From Kiloniellales bacterium (lineage in GTDB: Bacteria > Pseudomonadota > Alphaproteobacteria > Kiloniellales > JAKSBE01), in NCBI GenBank assembly GCA_030067055.1, contig JASJAL010000089.1, positions 1 to 7,907 on the forward strand: 7,907 bases of DNA, read 5' to 3'. Under the pieces are notes generated by a model. The model was given only the letters and a program-made list of their open reading frames with translations, made no database searches and was not told where the DNA came from. The position numbers were made by a program, and so were the translations under genes. Positions 1 to 5,815 of this stretch are shown here, one piece after another (positions within the stretch are counted from its first letter, which is position 1; the number at the start of each line of letters is the position of its first letter).

Positions 1-343
1 CTGGCCCGAGGTCGCCGGCGTCGGCAAGACCGAGGAGCAGCTCAAGGAGGACGGCGTCGACTACCGGGTCGGCAAGTTCCCCTTCACCGCCAACAGCCGC
101 GGCCGGGCCAACGCCGAGACCGACGGCGTGGTCAAGATCCTGGCCGACAAGCGCAGCGACAAGGTCCTAGGCGTCCACATCCTGGGCCCGCTGGCCGGCG
201 ACATCCTGCAGGAGGCGGTGGTGGCGATGGAGTTCGGCGCCTCGGCCGAGGACATCGCGCGCAGCTACCATTCTCACCCCTCCATGAGCGAGGCGGTGAA
301 GGAGGCTGCGATGGCCGTCCACGGCCGGCCGATCCACATCTGA
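1..343 (+). CDS. lpdA: Dihydrolipoyl dehydrogenase (E3), C-terminal part; 5' end outside window
   Basis: This is the last 113 residues of an E3 flavoprotein, read in frame from base 2 to a TGA at 341-343. E3 reoxidises the lipoyl groups of 2-oxoacid dehydrogenase complexes (pyruvate, 2-oxoglutarate) or of the glycine cleavage system and passes electrons to NAD+. The visible part is the dimerisation domain. It carries the family-typical stretches [30 protein letters not shown] and [12 protein letters not shown]. Near the end is the active-site segment HSHPSMSE, in which the His before Pro and the Glu five residues later form the catalytic base pair donated across the dimer (His444/Glu449 in E. 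coli). The protein ends in GRPIHI, a usual E3 terminus. FAD and NAD domains lie upstream of the window, so which complex it serves cannot be told. No T-rich terminator follows, and an MFS gene begins 38 bp downstream, so co-transcription is likely. Confidence 0.96.
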   Translation, partial: WPEVAGVGKTEEQLKEDGVDYRVGKFPFTANSRGRANAETDGVVKILADKRSDKVLGVHILGPLAGDILQEAVVAMEFGASAEDIARSYHSHPSMSEAVKEAAMAVHGRPIHI

Positions 344-351
344 CCGGGCCG

Positions 352-366
352 GCCGGGCGTCCCGGC
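352..366 (+). other. GC hairpin between lpdA and first MFS gene
   Basis: A perfect inverted repeat GCCGGG-cgt-CCCGGC lies just after the lpdA stop. It ends five bases before the GAGGG ribosome binding site (371-375) of the next gene. No T-tract follows, so it is not an intrinsic terminator. It could protect the upstream mRNA end or tune translation of the transporter gene, but in DNA this rich in G and C it may equally be chance. Confidence 0.3.
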
Positions 367-381
367 ATGTGAGGGCGGCGC

Positions 382-1629
382 GTGAGCGGGGGGCGGCAGC
401 GATGGCAGGCCTCGGGCACGACCCTGGTCGCCGTGCTCTGCCTGGCCGAAGTCCTCAACATGCTGGGCAACGCCACCTTTCCGGCCCTGATCCCGGTCTT
501 TCAGCGCGAGTGGGGCCTGTCCAACACCGGCGCCGGCTGGGTCAGCGGCGTCTACTATGCCGGCTACGTCGCGGCGGTGCCGCTGCTGGTCAGCCTGACC
601 GACCGCCGCGACGCCCGGCTGATCTACGTCCTGTCCTCGGGTCTCGGCGCCCTCGGCGCCTTGGGCTTCGCGCTCTTCGCCGTCGACGCGGTTAGCGCCG
701 CGCTCTGGCGGGTGCTCGGTGGGATCGGCCTGGCGGGCACCTACATGGTCGGGCTCAAGATCCTCGCCGACCGCGTCGAGGGGCCGAACCAGAGCCGCGC
801 GGTCGCCTTCTACACCGCCCACTTCAACGTCGGGGTCACGGTCTCGGTCCTGGCCGCCGGCGAGATCGCCGCCCTGGCTGACTGGACCTGGGCCTTCGGT
901 CTGGCCGCGCTCGGCAACCTCGCCGCCGCCCTGCTGATCCTGGTCTTTGTCGCCGACGGCCGGAGGCCCGCGGGGCCGGCCGAGGGCGGCTCGGCCCTGG
1001 ACATCCGCCCGGTGTTCCGCAACCGCAAGGCCCTGGGCTATATCCTGGCCTACAGCGTGCACATCTGGGAGCTCTTCGGCTTCCGGACCTGGCTGGTCGC
1101 CTTCCTGGCCTTCGTCGCCGGCCTGCAGGGCGCCGATCTCTTCGGCCTCAGGCCGACCCAGCTGGCCACGATCCTGCTGCTGCTGCACCTGCCGGCCGCG
1201 ATTCTCGGCAACGAGGCCGCCCTGCGCTTCGGCCGGCGCCGCGCGATCACCGCGACCATGCTGCTCTCCGCCGTCCTGGCCTGCACCCTGGGGTTTCTGG
1301 CGCCGGTGGCGCCCTGGTTCCTGATCCTGGTCTGCGCGGTCTACAGCTTCCTTGTGATCGCGGACTCCGCGGCGATCACCGCCGGCGCCGTGGCCGCGGC
1401 CGAGCCGGCCCGGCGCGGTGCGACCATGGCGGTCCACACCATGCTCGGCTTCGGTGCCGGCGTGCTCGGGCCCCTGGCCTTCGGCGCGGTCCTCGACCTG
1501 GCCGGCGGCGGCGCCGAGGTCGTGGCCTGGGGCCTGGCCTTCGCCGCCATGGGTCTGGTCGCGGCGCTGGGGCCGGTCTTCCTGGCCCGCTTCAGCGGGG
1601 AGGGGTCGAACGGGAGCGTCCGAGGATGA
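382..1629 (+). CDS. Major facilitator superfamily transporter, first of a tandem pair
   Basis: This 415-residue, very hydrophobic inner-membrane protein has about twelve predicted membrane segments and no signal peptide. MFS proteins move small solutes with ion coupling or as facilitators; the substrate cannot be predicted here. A motif-A-like loop follows the second segment (SLTDRRDAR, residues 71-79), and its counterpart in the second half is GNEAALRFGRRR (276-287). A hydrophilic central loop spans about 192-216. Signatures shared with the next gene are GLAGTYM (117-122), AFYTA, HIWELFGFRTW (227-237) and DSAAITAGAVAAA followed by TMAVH (328-352). The GTG start at 382 was chosen because GAGGG (371-375) sits six bases upstream; no in-frame ATG gives a full first membrane segment. 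The stop codon overlaps the start of the next gene. The position behind lpdA suggests shared transcription but does not reveal a substrate. Confidence 0.9.
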   Translation: MSGGRQRWQASGTTLVAVLCLAEVLNMLGNATFPALIPVFQREWGLSNTGAGWVSGVYYAGYVAAVPLLVSLTDRRDARLIYVLSSGLGALGALGFALFAVDAVSAALWRVLGGIGLAGTYMVGLKILADRVEGPNQSRAVAFYTAHFNVGVTVSVLAAGEIAALADWTWAFGLAALGNLAAALLILVFVADGRRPAGPAEGGSALDIRPVFRNRKALGYILAYSVHIWELFGFRTWLVAFLAFVAGLQGADLFGLRPTQLATILLLLHLPAAILGNEAALRFGRRRAITATMLLSAVLACTLGFLAPVAPWFLILVCAVYSFLVIADSAAITAGAVAAAEPARRGATMAVHTMLGFGAGVLGPLAFGAVLDLAGGGAEVVAWGLAFAAMGLVAALGPVFLARFSGEGSNGSVRG

Positions 1630-2864
1630 GCGCCCGCCGCCTGACCCTGATCTTCTGCCTGGCCGAGATCTGCAGCATGACCGGCTTTGCGACCTTCGCC
1701 GCCCTGCTGCCGGGCTTCGTCGCGGAATGGTCGCTCAGCGGCACCCAGGCCGGCTGGATCAACGGCATCTTCTTCGCCGGTTATGTCGCCGCGGTGCCGT
1801 TCCTGGTCAGCCTGACCGATCGCCGCGACCCGCGCCACGTCTACCTCGCGGCGGCCGCGATCACCGTGGTCTCCTCCCTCGGCTTCGCGCTCTTCGCCGA
1901 CGGCTTCTGGCCGGCGCTGATCTTCCGGGCGCTGGCCGGCGTCGGGCTGGCCGGGACCTACATGCCCGGTTTGAAGTCGCTCACCGATCATCTGCCGGCG
2001 AAGGCCCGGGGGCGCAGCCTGGCCTTCTACACCGCGACCTTCTCGATCGGCACCAGCCTGTCCTTCCTGCTCGCCGGCGCCCTGGCCGCGCGCTGGGGCT
2101 GGGCCTGGGCCTTCGGGCTCGCGGCCCTGGGCCCGGCGATCGCCTTCCTGCTGATCTGGCGCGGCGTGCCGCCGGCGGCCGAGGAGCACCTGCCGCCGGT
2201 CGAGCACCACGTCCTCGACTTCCGCCCGGTCCTGGCCAACGCCCGCGCCATGGCCTACGTCCTGGCCTACACCCTGCACAACTGGGAGCTCTTCGCCCTG
2301 CGCTCCTGGATCGTCGGTTTTCTCGTTTTTGCCCAGGCCCAGCAGGCCGGCGATGCCTTCGGCGTCGGCTGGAGCGCGACCGTCCTCGCCGCGGTGTTGA
2401 ACCTTCTGGCCCTGCCGGCCAGCGTCCTGGGCAACGAGGTCGCCGAGCGTTTCGGCCGGCGCCGGGTCGTAATCGCGGTGATGCTGCTCTCGGCCCTGAC
2501 CGGCGGCCTTTTCGGTTTTTCCGCGGCCTGGCCCTTCCTGGTCGTGCTCGCGATCGCGGTGCTCTACGGCCTGACCGTGCCCGCGGATTCCGCCGCGATC
2601 ACCACCGGCGCGGTGGCGGCGGCCCGGCCCGGACAGCGCGGCCAGACCATGGCCGTGCACTCGACCATCGGCTTCCTCGGCGGCTTCGCCGGACCGCTGG
2701 TCTTCGGCGTGGTGCTCGACCTCGGCGGCGGCGACGGGACGCTGCTAGGCTGGGGTCTGGCCTTCGCCTCCTCCGGACTGGCCGTCGCCCTGGGCCCGCT
2801 GGCCCTGCTCTGGCTCGACCGCCCGCCGCCGCGCCGCGGCGAGGGCCCCGAGGCGGCCCGCTGA
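1626..2864 (+). CDS. Major facilitator superfamily transporter, second of a tandem pair
   Basis: This 412-residue polytopic membrane protein is clearly paralogous to the preceding gene: about half of aligned residues look identical by eye, and more in the C-terminal quarter. Shared landmarks are AGYVAAVPFLVSLTDRRD (51-68), GLAGTYMPGLKSLTD (107-121), HNWELFALRSW (218-228), LGNEVAERFGRRR (268-280) and DSAAITTGAVAAA with TMAVHS (321-346). Its ATG shares bases with the TGA of the first gene (ATGA, 1626-1629), the usual arrangement for translational coupling. A GGGAG at 1612-1616 may add direct ribosome binding. The protein ends in a short basic, proline-rich tail. The pair probably arose by local gene duplication. 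The two proteins could act on related substrates or form a heteromeric unit; the sequence does not decide this, and no substrate-specific residues were recognised. Confidence 0.9.
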   Translation: MSARRLTLIFCLAEICSMTGFATFAALLPGFVAEWSLSGTQAGWINGIFFAGYVAAVPFLVSLTDRRDPRHVYLAAAAITVVSSLGFALFADGFWPALIFRALAGVGLAGTYMPGLKSLTDHLPAKARGRSLAFYTATFSIGTSLSFLLAGALAARWGWAWAFGLAALGPAIAFLLIWRGVPPAAEEHLPPVEHHVLDFRPVLANARAMAYVLAYTLHNWELFALRSWIVGFLVFAQAQQAGDAFGVGWSATVLAAVLNLLALPASVLGNEVAERFGRRRVVIAVMLLSALTGGLFGFSAAWPFLVVLAIAVLYGLTVPADSAAITTGAVAAARPGQRGQTMAVHSTIGFLGGFAGPLVFGVVLDLGGGDGTLLGWGLAFASSGLAVALGPLALLWLDRPPPRRGEGPEAAR

Positions 2865-2910
2865 ACGCCTGGGGCCCGTGCCACGGCGGTGCTGTCATGC
2901 GGGCAGGAGC

Positions 2911-3040
2911 CTGAATCAATCTCACACACATGAACTTTTTGTGACGAGAATATTCCCGTCATTGCAACCAATCAGGGATCGATGTTAGCATTAATACTCT
3001 CATAATAGGAGAAAAGTATTACTACTTATACTCTATTTGA
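2911..3040. promoter_or_regulatory. A+T-rich island, likely promoter/regulatory region
   Basis: Hand counting gives 45 G or C in 130 bases (about 35%), against roughly 70% in the flanking genes. It starts about 45 bp after the second MFS stop. It contains a 20-bp palindrome, a direct repeat ATACTCT (2994-3000 and 3028-3034), an inverted pair AATACT/AGTATT (2993-2998, 3015-3020) and -10-like hexamers (CATAAT 3001-3006, TATACT 3027-3032). None of these has a good -35 at 16-18 bp, so no promoter can be fixed. An AGGAG at 3007-3011 has no start codon at a suitable distance. Alternatives are a recently acquired scrap of foreign DNA or a protein-binding spacer. Confidence 0.45.
2942..2961. promoter_or_regulatory. 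20-bp near-perfect palindrome, candidate operator
   Basis: The sequence TGACGAGAATATTCCCGTCA reads the same on both strands apart from one mismatched pair (position 6 against 15). Its core GAATATTC is fully symmetric. Symmetric sites of this size are typical targets of dimeric helix-turn-helix repressors. It has no T-tract, and the two arms meet without a loop, so a terminator is unlikely. I do not recognise the motif as FNR, LexA, Irr or CIRCE. It may control whatever is transcribed through 3040-3390, or bind a regulator of a distant gene. Confidence 0.45.
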
Positions 3041-3066
3041 GACGTGTGATGACGCGTGGCGGCCCG

Positions 3067-3398
3067 CCGGTCGATTGGGCCGGGCGCCCCTTCCGATGTG
3101 CAGACAGGGGCCGTCGACGCCTTCTCAGCTTGGCCCGGAAAGACCAACGCGGGCAAAGCTCCGAACCTGCAATTTGGTTCTTTTTCCAGCGGGCTTTGCT
3201 GACCGCGCCGGGTCGGCTGTGTTCCAAGCGTCTTCGGAAGACGTTGTTCCGGACGGTGCCTTGCACAGTGCGATCTTTGGCGGCAGCCACCTTACGCACG
3301 ACGATCTCGGCGACGACGGGGCTCTCGCCGACGACTGAATGCCCCGACTAGCCGGAGCTTCCCGGTGGGTGGCGCCTCAAGCGCCACCTTTTCTTTTT
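3067..3398 (+). ncRNA. Candidate structured transcript of unknown function, ending at the 3368-3398 terminator
   Basis: No gene is recognised here, but the stretch carries several inverted repeats and ends in a strong + strand terminator. Hairpin I pairs 3152-3161 with 3191-3200 (ten pairs, two of them G-U) and encloses GAACC/GGTTC (3163-3167, 3176-3180). Hairpin II is either 3229-3233/3239-3243 or the overlapping 3233-3239/3247-3253. Hairpin III pairs TCGGCGA (3307-3313) with TCGCCGA (3325-3331). A weak long-range helix could join 3067-3079 to 3343-3355 (11 of 13 positions, three G-U). It does not match tmRNA, SRP RNA or RNase P RNA as I know them. Short reading frames exist, for example a TTG start at 3075 to 3338 with an acidic end, but they lack a ribosome binding site and a recognisable domain. 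The region could instead be a long 3' UTR of the MFS operon. The 5' end given is only where the closing helix would begin. Confidence 0.3.
3368..3398 (+). terminator. Rho-independent terminator, + strand
   Basis: A perfect eight-pair stem GGTGGCGC (3368-3375) / GCGCCACC (3381-3388) with a five-base loop CTCAA is followed directly by TTTTCTTTTT (3389-3398). On the minus strand the same hairpin is preceded by an A-tract but has no T-tract after it, so it should stop only + strand transcription. It lies about 500 bases after the second MFS stop and 23 bases short of the convergent rlmN stop. It thus closes either the MFS operon or an independent transcript from the gap, and shields rlmN from antisense transcription. 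Confidence 0.9.
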
Positions 3399-3420
3399 GC
3401 TGGCAAACCGCTGTGTCGAG

Positions 3421-4563
3421 TCAGGGCGCCGCGCCCGCCGCCTCCCGCTCGGTCTTCTTCAGGCGTTCGCTGGCGCTCTTCAGTTGGCCGCAGGCGGCCA
3501 TGATGTCCTGGCCGCGGGGCCGGCGGATCGGCGCGGCCAGGCCGCCGGCCAGGAGGATCCGGGCGAAGGCCTCGACGGTCTCGGGGGCCGAGCATTCGAA
3601 GGGCGCGCCGGGCCAGGGGTTGAAGGGGATCAGGTTGACCTTGGCCGGAATGTCCTTCAGCAGGCGGATCATCTCCCGCGCCTCGGCCGGGCTGTCGTTG
3701 ACGCCCTTCAGCATGACGTATTCGAAGGTGATGCGCCGGGCGTTGTGGACGCCGGGATAGGCGCGGCAAGCGGCCAGCAGGTCCTTCAGCGGGTACTTGC
3801 GGTTCAGGGGCACGATGCGGTCGCGGACCTCGTCCGTCACCGCGTGCAGGGAGACCGCCAGGTTGACCCCCAGCTCCTCGCCGCAGCGCGCCATCATCGG
3901 CACCACGCCGGCGGTCGACAGGGTGATCCGGCGCTTGGAGATCGCCAGGCCCTCGTGGTCCATGACGATCTTCAGAGCCTTGGCGATGTTGTCGTAGTTA
4001 TAGAGCGGCTCGCCCATGCCCATCATGACGATGTTGGTGAGCTGCCGGTCCTCGTGCGGCGAGGGCCATTCGCCGAAGTGGTCGCGGGCCAGCATGACCT
4101 GGCCCAGGATCTCGGCCGCCGAGAGGTTGCGCACCAGGCGCTGGGTCCCGGTGTGGCAGAAGCGGCAGGTCAGGGTGCAGCCGACCTGGGAGGAGACGCA
4201 GAGCGTGCCGCGCTCGGCCTCCGGAATGTGGACGCACTCGACCTCCTGGCCGTCGTCCAGGCGCAGCAGCCACTTGCGGGTCCCGTCGCGGGAGTCCTGG
4301 GCGACCGCGACCTCGGGCCGGGCCACCCGGTAGCGCTCCGCCAGGCGGGCGCGGAAGGCCTTGCTGAGGCTGGTCATGGCCGCAAAGTCGGTCGCGCCGC
4401 GGGCGTAGATCCAGTGCCAGAGCTGCTTGGCCCGGAAGGCCGGCTCGCCCAGGGCCGCGATCTCGGCGGCCAGCTCCTCGCGGCTCAGGCCGACGAGGTT
4501 CCGCGGTGCGTCGCCGCCCTCGGGGGCGGGCGCGAAGACCTGGGCATGCTGGGATCCGCTCAT
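3421..4563 (-). CDS. rlmN: Dual-specificity RNA methyltransferase RlmN
   Basis: This 380-residue cytoplasmic radical SAM enzyme methylates carbon 2 of A2503 in 23S rRNA and of A37 in some tRNAs, which tunes ribosomal fidelity. The cluster-binding motif CTLTCRFC supplies Cys129, Cys133 and Cys136 for the [4Fe-4S] cluster. Cys122 (in [11 protein letters not shown]) and Cys358 (in AACGQL) correspond to E. coli Cys118 and Cys355; the latter carries the methylene intermediate. GMGEP (182-186) is the SAM-contacting motif. The N-terminal accessory domain includes [14 protein letters not shown] (43-56). Length matches the family (about 380-390). The ATG at 4563 was preferred to an upstream in-frame GTG at 4656: the extra 31 residues do not resemble RlmN and would overlap the cytochrome c gene. 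The ribosome binding site before 4563 is weak, consistent with reliance on the upstream gene's transcript. The Cys and GMGEP motifs separate it from the related Cfr only weakly; housekeeping context favours RlmN. Confidence 0.96.
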   Translation of the reverse strand: MSGSQHAQVFAPAPEGGDAPRNLVGLSREELAAEIAALGEPAFRAKQLWHWIYARGATDFAAMTSLSKAFRARLAERYRVARPEVAVAQDSRDGTRKWLLRLDDGQEVECVHIPEAERGTLCVSSQVGCTLTCRFCHTGTQRLVRNLSAAEILGQVMLARDHFGEWPSPHEDRQLTNIVMMGMGEPLYNYDNIAKALKIVMDHEGLAISKRRITLSTAGVVPMMARCGEELGVNLAVSLHAVTDEVRDRIVPLNRKYPLKDLLAACRAYPGVHNARRITFEYVMLKGVNDSPAEAREMIRLLKDIPAKVNLIPFNPWPGAPFECSAPETVEAFARILLAGGLAAPIRRPRGQDIMAACGQLKSASERLKKTEREAAGAAP

Positions 4564-4601
4564 GCCCAGTAGATAGCCCGATTGGCCGCCGCGCAGCAAG
4601 G

Positions 4602-4618
4602 CGGCGGCAGGACCGCCG
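4602..4618 (-). other. GC hairpin between cytochrome c gene and rlmN
   Basis: A six-pair stem, CGGCGG and CCGCCG with a five-base loop, lies in the 59-bp gap between the cytochrome c stop and the rlmN start. It lacks a T-tract and is not a convincing terminator. It may weaken read-through, mark an RNA processing point, or be incidental in GC-rich DNA. Confidence 0.25.
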
Positions 4619-4622
4619 GCGG

Positions 4623-5087
4623 CTACTGGGCCTTGGGCACCTCGTCCAGGTACCACTCGCGCATCAGCTCGGGCACCTGGTCCTCCAGGAGCTTCTTCTG
4701 CTCCGCCGGATCGTGGGCGAAGCCAGCGAGATGGGCGAGCTCGTCACCGGTCAGTTGGATCTGATAGCCCAGGTCCATCTCCTGCAGCTCGATCATCGCC
4801 GGGGCGCCGCGCCACATCCGCGCCGCGAAGTCGGTCAGGTTGACACTCGGCTCGGCGGAATCCGAATCCAGGGCCGGGGCCGCCTTGCCGCCGACCCCGT
4901 TGACCGCGTGGCAGTAGACGCAGCCCTTGGTGATGAAGAGCTGCCGGCCGCGCTCGGAATCGACCGCGGGCAGGATCAGCTTCAGACCGGGGCTCTGGCC
5001 GTTCTTGTCCTGGGCGGCGGCGGGAAGCGGCGTCAGGATGACGGCGGCCAGGGCCGCGGCAACGGCGGCAGTGAGGCGAAACGGCAT
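4623..5087 (-). CDS. Exported class I c-type cytochrome
   Basis: This 154-residue protein has an N-terminal signal peptide (residues 1-25: a short basic start, an Ala/Val/Leu-rich core and an AAA-Q cleavage-like end). Mature protein is expected in the periplasm, where it would carry electrons. The single heme site is CVYCH (Cys56, Cys59, His60), preceded by [11 protein letters not shown], a usual class I entry helix. Met98 in [13 protein letters not shown] is the best candidate for the second iron ligand, because many small c-type cytochromes show a similar W..AP.M pattern; Met91 and Met104 are alternatives. A charged C-terminal extension (about 125-154) follows the heme fold. The ATG at 5087 was chosen because it starts the signal peptide and has GAGG ten bases upstream; an in-frame start at 5156 would add residues before it and collide with the FNR box. 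No partner enzyme gene is nearby, so its redox partner is unknown. Low-oxygen control is suggested by the upstream box. Confidence 0.9.
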   Translation of the reverse strand: MPFRLTAAVAAALAAVILTPLPAAAQDKNGQSPGLKLILPAVDSERGRQLFITKGCVYCHAVNGVGGKAAPALDSDSAEPSVNLTDFAARMWRGAPAMIELQEMDLGYQIQLTGDELAHLAGFAHDPAEQKKLLEDQVPELMREWYLDEVPKAQ

Positions 5088-5127
5088 GGGGCGAGGACCT
5101 CGCGCTGTGGAGGGGAAACTTGGTCGG

Positions 5128-5133
5128 ATCAGA
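5128..5133 (-). promoter_or_regulatory. Predicted -10 element of the cytochrome c promoter
   Basis: On the minus strand these bases read TCTGAT, matching four of six positions of TATAAT. If transcription starts at 5121 (an A on the minus strand), the hexamer occupies -12 to -7 and the FNR-type box is centred at -41.5, the standard geometry of class II FNR-activated promoters. The implied leader before the ATG is about 33 bases. The hexamer alone would be weak evidence; it is the spacing that supports it. Confidence 0.5.
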
Positions 5134-5155
5134 GCGCTTCGGCGACCCGGGCTCA

Positions 5156-5169
5156 TTGATCTCGATCAA
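5156..5169 (-). promoter_or_regulatory. FNR/FixK-type box upstream of cytochrome c
   Basis: The 14-bp site is TTGAT-CTCG-ATCAA on the + strand and TTGAT-CGAG-ATCAA on the minus strand, a perfect match to the FNR consensus TTGAT-N4-ATCAA. In alphaproteobacteria this site is used by FNR, FixK, AadR and related CRP-family activators under low oxygen. Its centre lies 75 bp upstream of the cytochrome c ATG. I saw no second perfect copy in the window. The symmetric site could also be read rightwards, but no + strand gene starts there, so the cytochrome c gene is the natural target. Confidence 0.8.
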
Positions 5170-5178
5170 GCTCCGGAG

Positions 5179-5202
5179 CGGGCGGGCGACGGCCGCCGCC
5201 CG
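5179..5202 (-). other. Strong GC hairpin downstream of the IalB-family gene
   Basis: A seven-pair stem CGGGCGG (5179-5185) / CCGCCCG (5196-5202) lies about 20 bases past the stop of the IalB-family gene and ahead of the FNR box. There is no T-tract on either strand. It may act as a Rho-assisted end or an mRNA-stabilising structure separating the IalB transcript from the cytochrome c promoter. Confidence 0.3.
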
Positions 5203-5225
5203 GCGTCACCGGCGGCCCGGCGTCA
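5198..5225. repeat. 11-bp tandem direct repeat spanning the IalB-family stop codon
   Basis: GCCCGGCGTCA occurs at 5198-5208 and again at 5215-5225, offset by 17 bp. The second copy includes the stop codon of the IalB-family gene (TGA on the minus strand), so the duplication places a second TGA-like trinucleotide just downstream. It looks like a small slippage duplication. Confidence 0.5.
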
Positions 5226-5738
5226 ACGACCGCAGGCCTTGTTGATCGACGTGTAGGCCCGGGTGAAGCCGATCAAGGAATAGGTGTCCTTGGTGTCGGT
5301 GCCGCGGCTCGAGGTGCCCTGCACGACCATGGTCTTGCCCTTGATCATGGCCTGGACCAGCCGCTTGTCCTCGTCCTCGGTGGCCGCCCAGGCGGTGTCC
5401 TTGTGGGTGAAGAGGTCGAAAACGTTGGCGTCGACCTTGACCTTGACCTGGCTTTCGCTGCGGTAGTCGTAGCCCGCGACGACGTTCACCACATCGATCG
5501 ACTTCTCCGACGGGCGATGAGTCACCATCAGGTAGATCTCGCCGCGCTTGGAGTACTTGCCTTCGTCCTTCTTGGGCTCGCTGACCATGTAGCAGACCGG
5601 ACTGCCGTTCTCCTGGAAGGAATAGGCACGCCAGTCGCCGGCGCCCTCCAGGCGCTTGATGTCCTGGGCCTGGGCGGCACCGGCCGCCAGGAGGAGAAAG
5701 GGTAGCGTCAATCGCAGCGAAGTACGCAACACCGGCAT
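5223..5738 (-). CDS. Invasion-associated locus B (IalB) family exported protein
   Basis: This 171-residue protein has a signal peptide (residues 1-25, ending AAQA before QDIKR), so it is probably periplasmic or outer-membrane associated. The mature part is a compact beta-rich domain: GDWRAYSFQENGSPVCYMVSEP (35-55), GEIYLMVTHRP (66-76), VNVVAGYDY (84-92) and the C-terminal signature SLIGFTRAYTSINKACG (154-170), which fits the IalB family ending in a G-F-T...aCg pattern. Cys49 and Cys169 could form a disulphide. The family is named after a Bartonella protein linked to erythrocyte entry, but it is widespread in free-living alphaproteobacteria, where its function is not established; invasion should not be inferred. 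The ATG at 5738 is supported by GAGGA about six bases upstream and by the signal peptide. From memory, the family is often found near rlmN in alphaproteobacteria; here the cytochrome gene lies between them. Confidence 0.88.
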   Translation of the reverse strand: MPVLRTSLRLTLPFLLLAAGAAQAQDIKRLEGAGDWRAYSFQENGSPVCYMVSEPKKDEGKYSKRGEIYLMVTHRPSEKSIDVVNVVAGYDYRSESQVKVKVDANVFDLFTHKDTAWAATEDEDKRLVQAMIKGKTMVVQGTSSRGTDTKDTYSLIGFTRAYTSINKACGR

Positions 5739-5815
5739 CGTGTTCCTCGAACTCTTACGTGGACGTGAAACCAACAACTCGATCCTCACTGGCTCGTGGC
5801 CGCCAAGGAAAATAA

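Noticed and set aside
274..1437. Long minus-strand open frame opposite lpdA and the first MFS gene
   Set aside because: Its translation is mostly Gly, Gln, Asp and Arg, the usual mirror of GC-rich codons. It has no hydrophobic core, motif or ribosome binding site.
1341..2660. 439-residue minus-strand open frame opposite the MFS pair
   Set aside because: Same low-complexity Gly/Arg/Gln/Glu composition, explained by third-position G/C bias of the real genes.
1418..2914. 498-residue + strand open frame across the second MFS gene
   Set aside because: It is a +1-type shadow rich in Arg, Pro, Ala and Gly with no domain pattern. The overlapping MFS frame has clear membrane segments and family motifs.
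2922..2944. TCACA...TGTGA as a CRP-like site
   Set aside because: The arms are in the reverse order and about 13 bases apart, unlike TGTGA-N6-TCACA.
2985..3014. Possible CIRCE (HrcA) element starting with TTAGCA
   Set aside because: Only the first six bases fit TTAGCACTC; the matching GAGTGCTAA arm is absent at nine-base spacing, and no chaperone gene is nearby.
3033..3299. 88-residue basic minus-strand frame in the orphan gap
   Set aside because: GTG start, no visible ribosome binding site, no domain, and it would end inside the A+T-rich island. Too weak to call as a gene.
3037..3351. 104-residue + strand frame from TTG in the orphan gap
   Set aside because: The nearest AGGAG is too far upstream, the composition is Arg/Thr/Leu-rich without a pattern, and an overlapping frame (3075-3338) looks no worse. 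Coding cannot be decided from sequence.
3397..4572. 391-residue + strand open frame opposite rlmN
   Set aside because: RlmN on the minus strand carries every catalytic motif. The opposite frame has only Gly/Gln/Asp/Val-rich composition, and its start falls just after the terminator.
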